From positions 298 to 7,759 of the forward strand of contig JAJYFI010000068.1 of NCBI GenBank assembly GCA_021790955.1: a DNA stretch of 7,462 nucleotides, in the 5' to 3' direction. This DNA comes from a bacterium. GTDB lineage: Bacteria > Elusimicrobiota > Elusimicrobia > UBA1565 > UBA9628. Shown here one piece after another: positions 5,304 to 7,462 of the stretch (position 1 is the stretch's first letter; each line of letters opens with the position of its first letter). The notes beneath the pieces are model-generated. The model saw only the letters and a list, made by a program, of their open reading frames with translations. It did no database searches and was not told the DNA's origin. Position numbers and translations under genes: made by a program.

Positions 5304-5967
5304 ATTGTGACGCGACCCCTAAAGCATGCTCCACGAACCAGTCCGCCGCCATCTGGGCGACCCGCTCCAAGGCTCCGGGTTCCTCGAAAAGATGCGTCGC
5401 CCCTGGCACGATCTTGAGCTCATGTTCCGACTTGAGACGCCGCGCGGCCGCCTCATTGAGCCGAAGAACCTCGGCGTCGTTCCCTCCGACGATGAGGAGG
5501 GTCGCCGCCTTGACCTCGGCGAGCCGATCAAGCGCCAAGTCCGGCCTCCCGCCGCGCGAGACGACGGCGAAGACTCCCCGGGGCTTCTCCGCGGCCGCTC
5601 TGATCGCGGCCGCGGCTCCCGTGCTCGCGCCGAAATAAGCGATGGGGGCCTCACGAAGGCGCTCCTGCCGGCGGGCCCACTCCCGGCAGCCGAGGAGCCG
5701 AGACGCAAGCAGAGGGATGTCGAACCGCAGCTTCGCCGTGACGTGGTCGAGGTCCTCCTCTTCCTCCGTGAGGAGGTCGACTAGCAACGTGGAGAGCCCC
5801 GCTTCCTGGAGGGCCACGGCAACGAACCGGTTTCTGGGACTCAGGCGGCTGCTGCCGCTGCCGTGGGCGAAGATGACGAGCCCCTTCGCCTCCGGGACCT
5901 CCGCGAGATCGCCCTTGAGCACGACGCCGCCGCAGGGAATATCGACAGCGCGCGTCCCATGAGACAT
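5302..5967 (-). CDS. Dienelactone-hydrolase-like alpha/beta hydrolase
   Basis: This is a 221-residue soluble alpha/beta hydrolase with no signal peptide or membrane segment. The oxyanion region is VIFAHGSGSSR (31-41), the nucleophile elbow GASTG (113-117) carries Ser115, the acid is Asp164 in VGGND, and the base is His192 in GATHLFEEPGAL. This arrangement and length fit the dienelactone-hydrolase-like group, whose members often occur alone or fused to phosphoribosyltransferases in stress-related gene sets; the substrate is unknown. The frame is open to a TTG at 6009 that overlaps the preceding stop (TTGA), but that start has no Shine-Dalgarno. The ATG at 5967 has AAGGAG 13 bases and GGGG about 7-8 bases upstream, and it begins just ahead of the first beta strand, so I prefer it. 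Esterase or thioesterase activity is the best general guess. Its place before an acyl-CoA ligase would allow thioester or ester hydrolysis, which is inference. Confidence 0.82.
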   Translation of the reverse strand: MSHGTRAVDIPCGGVVLKGDLAEVPEAKGLVIFAHGSGSSRLSPRNRFVAVALQEAGLSTLLVDLLTEEEEDLDHVTAKLRFDIPLLASRLLGCREWARRQERLREAPIAYFGASTGAAAAIRAAAEKPRGVFAVVSRGGRPDLALDRLAEVKAATLLIVGGNDAEVLRLNEAAARRLKSEHELKIVPGATHLFEEPGALERVAQMAADWFVEHALGVASQ

Positions 5968-6005
5968 GTTCAGACCCCGGCTCCTTGCGCGCTCATGCAC
6001 GCGAG

Positions 6006-6521
6006 TCAATTGGGGCTAAGCGACCGCAGATAGGCTTCGATCATCGACGCAATTTTCTCGTGCTTGTCCCTTAATTCCGACAGGAACGATCCCATGGGAG
6101 CGTCGCGCCCTGCGCGTCCCCAGGCGGCATCCTCGCGCCGCAGCTTGCGGACCACGGCTTGATGGCCCTTGAGAAGAGCCCCCAGCTTCTGCCGCGTCGT
6201 GGAATTGGCGCCCAGCGCGTCCCCCCGGCTTGAGAAATTGAGAACATGATCGACGGTCCCCTCCCCTTCCGGAAGCCCGGCTCGATTCTCGATCTCGCGG
6301 ACGGCACCGCTCAACATCTCGTTTTCCCATTCGAGAAAGCGCCGCAGCCCCGGTTCTTGCGGCGTCGTCGTTTGGTCCAGAACCCAAGCCAGCGCGCTGA
6401 GAGCATGCTCGTCCGCGAGAAGCCTCTCCAGGAAGCGCGCTTCCTCGTCGGAAAGCGATCCCTTGGCTCCCCTCTCCGCGACCGGAAGCGGGGAATTCTC
6501 GCCACTCGTCTTGATCTCCAT
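6006..6521 (-). CDS. Dps/ferritin-like helical protein, divergent
   Basis: This 171-residue, mostly helical protein has a disordered, polar N-terminus (1-24) and no signal peptide. Its pattern follows Dps proteins: FLERLLADEHALSALAWVLD (30-49) in the place of Dps helix A, RRFLEWENEMLSGAVREIEN (60-79) for helix B, a linker with VDHVLNFSS, then LLKGHQAVVRKLRRED (116-131) and SFLSELRDKHEKIASMIEAY (145-164), close to the Dps ending built on HEKMAWMLRAYL. The Dps ferroxidase residues are not preserved: the HWN segment of helix A and the His and Asp of helix B are missing. It may therefore be a structural or DNA-binding relative rather than an iron oxidase. The frame is open upstream to 6650 inside the previous gene, but that part is Arg/Ser/Pro-rich antisense-like sequence, so ATG 6521, 13 bp after the preceding stop, is chosen; no strong Shine-Dalgarno is seen. 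A hemerythrin-like bundle is an alternative. The family call is from pattern memory only. Confidence 0.5.
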   Translation of the reverse strand: MEIKTSGENSPLPVAERGAKGSLSDEEARFLERLLADEHALSALAWVLDQTTTPQEPGLRRFLEWENEMLSGAVREIENRAGLPEGEGTVDHVLNFSSRGDALGANSTTRQKLGALLKGHQAVVRKLRREDAAWGRAGRDAPMGSFLSELRDKHEKIASMIEAYLRSLSPN

Positions 6522-6534
6522 AAGAATGTTTCGC

Positions 6535-7458
6535 CTAGGCGAAGGCCGGGCCGATAAACGATTGGCCGATCCCGGCCGCCGGCCGCCGGGCGATGCTCTT
6601 GAGCGACTCCTCGATGCGGGCAGGGCGCCCCCAGTCGCTCCATCGGACATTCGTCATCGGCAGGACGAGACTGCGGTGCGGGACGCGCTCGAGAAAGTCC
6701 CGGGAAAAGTCCGCGGGCTCGAGCGATTCGTAGACAAAGGGCGCGACGGCCGCTCCCCTGCCCATGGAGACGGCGACGCGAAGAAGATCGAAGCGCGCCA
6801 CGACGTGAGGCAGGAAGACTCGCGCGATCTCCCAGAGCGTGCGGGCCTTCGCCGCGACGATCATGGTGTTCCAAAGCAAGCCGTCCTTGAAAAACTCCTC
6901 CGCCCGCGCGGCATCCGGCTTCTCTCGGAAAAAATTCACCGAGAACGCCTTGTCCGAGAGGGCGCTTCCCGCCTCGATCCATCCGTAGTCGGGCTCGGGC
7001 TCGTCCGGCACGGCCGCCAGCAAGACAAGCCTGTCGGGGTTGCGCAAGGCCGTCTCCAAGGCGTCCTTTAATATCTGGCGGACGACGCCCAGCGGTTCCA
7101 TGAAATGGTCCGACGGCAGGATCAACACGCTGGCTTCGGGGTCGGCGGCCATGACGTGCGCCAGCCCCAAAAGGATGCCGGGGAGAGTCCCGCGATTGGC
7201 CAGTTGTTCGATCGCTTCTCCCGGGAGCCGCGTGCGGCCCAAAAAACGACGATGGCCGCGCCCGATCACCGTGACGACCTTGCTCCCGGCGACGACGCCC
7301 TGGAGCCGCTCGACGGTGTGCTCCAGCATAGTTTTCCCGCCGTTAAAGGAGCAGTATTGCTTCGGGATCGCCCTGCCCTGGCGCCTCTCTATGTAGGCCC
7401 GCAGCCTCTCTCCCTCTCCCCCGGCCAGCACCACCGCCCAACTCTCCGTTTTCAACAT
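6535..7458 (-). CDS. Sugar-1-phosphate nucleotidyltransferase, mannose-1-phosphate guanylyltransferase type
   Basis: This enzyme forms an NDP-sugar from a nucleoside triphosphate and a sugar-1-phosphate; GTP and mannose-1-phosphate are the likely substrates. The Rossmann-like N-terminus carries the signature AVVLAGGEGERL (8-19) followed by RAIPKQYCSF (29-38) with the expected Pro-Lys. LILPSDHF (112-119) supplies the metal-binding Asp117, DYGWIE (157-162) and FFREKP (176-181) line the sugar site, GLLWNTMIV (193-201) contains the conserved Asn, and WSDWGRP (273-279) is typical of GDP-mannose pyrophosphorylases. It is a single-domain form of 307 residues, without the C-terminal isomerase cupin of the ~470-residue bifunctional enzymes. 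The ATG at 7458 is the natural family start, but only four bases lie beyond it, so its ribosome site and a longer start cannot be checked. It precedes the Dps-like gene by 13 bp; a direct link to acetyl metabolism is not obvious. GDP-mannose would serve surface polysaccharide synthesis. Confidence 0.85.
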   Translation of the reverse strand: MLKTESWAVVLAGGEGERLRAYIERRQGRAIPKQYCSFNGGKTMLEHTVERLQGVVAGSKVVTVIGRGHRRFLGRTRLPGEAIEQLANRGTLPGILLGLAHVMAADPEASVLILPSDHFMEPLGVVRQILKDALETALRNPDRLVLLAAVPDEPEPDYGWIEAGSALSDKAFSVNFFREKPDAARAEEFFKDGLLWNTMIVAAKARTLWEIARVFLPHVVARFDLLRVAVSMGRGAAVAPFVYESLEPADFSRDFLERVPHRSLVLPMTNVRWSDWGRPARIEESLKSIARRPAAGIGQSFIGPAFA

Positions 7459-7462
7459 GAGA

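Noticed and set aside
3926..5638. A 570-codon open frame on the plus strand opposite the ligase and hydrolase genes
   Set aside because: It is Arg/Pro/Gly-rich with no recognisable motif and crosses two well-supported minus-strand genes; it is a typical antisense shadow in G+C-rich DNA.
5968..6009. A 14-residue extension of the hydrolase from TTG 6009
   Set aside because: There is no Shine-Dalgarno for the TTG, and the family-like beginning and a better ribosome site point to ATG 5967; the extension cannot be fully excluded.
6522..6650. A 43-codon N-terminal extension of the Dps-like protein
   Set aside because: It overlaps the end of the nucleotidyltransferase gene in another frame and looks like noncoding-frame sequence.
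1..7462. A mobile element, CRISPR array, tRNA/rRNA or antiphage system
   Set aside because: I saw no direct-repeat array, transposase or integrase motif, structured RNA gene or defence-gene motif; the genes are metabolic and co-directional.

Overview
This is a G+C-rich bacterial window (roughly two thirds G+C by eye). Every gene I can support lies on the minus strand, so transcription runs from the right edge to the left edge. Spacers are 0 to 38 bp and several stop and start codons overlap, so the whole window reads as one operon or a tightly packed co-directional run. I see no rRNA, tRNA, CRISPR, insertion sequence, phage gene or convincing promoter. Any main promoter would lie to the right of position 7462. 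The phylum cannot be fixed from the sequence; the G+C content, codon use and phosphoketolase fit a non-model, probably environmental, Gram-negative-type bacterium.

Layout in transcription order: (1) a sugar-1-phosphate nucleotidyltransferase of the mannose-1-phosphate guanylyltransferase type (7458-6535); (2) a small helical protein that looks like a divergent Dps/ferritin-like protein without the usual iron ligands (6521-6006); (3) a dienelactone-hydrolase-like alpha/beta hydrolase (5967-5302); (4) a 38-bp spacer holding an 18-bp perfect palindrome; (5) an acetyl-CoA synthetase-type acyl-CoA ligase (5263-3488); (6-8) E1 alpha (3491-2526), E1 beta (2529-1540) and a short E2 (1547-567) of a pyruvate-dehydrogenase-type complex; (9) an acyl carrier protein (570-268); (10) a previously uncalled 52-residue peptide with nine cysteines (243-85); and (11) the first 21 codons of a phosphoketolase (64 to the left edge).

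The core looks like an acetyl-unit module. Pyruvate (E1/E2), acetate (AMP-forming synthetase) and sugar phosphates (phosphoketolase, giving acetyl phosphate) all converge on acetyl-CoA, and a dedicated carrier protein is translationally linked to E2. The Dps-like protein and the hydrolase recall stress or stationary-phase gene sets, but that link is inference.

The points most worth a second look are the Cys-rich peptide between the carrier protein and phosphoketolase, an E2 that appears to lack its subunit-binding domain and has DHRVSDA in place of the usual HxxxDG motif, and a carrier protein directly downstream of E2. No E3 (lipoamide dehydrogenase) is encoded within the window.
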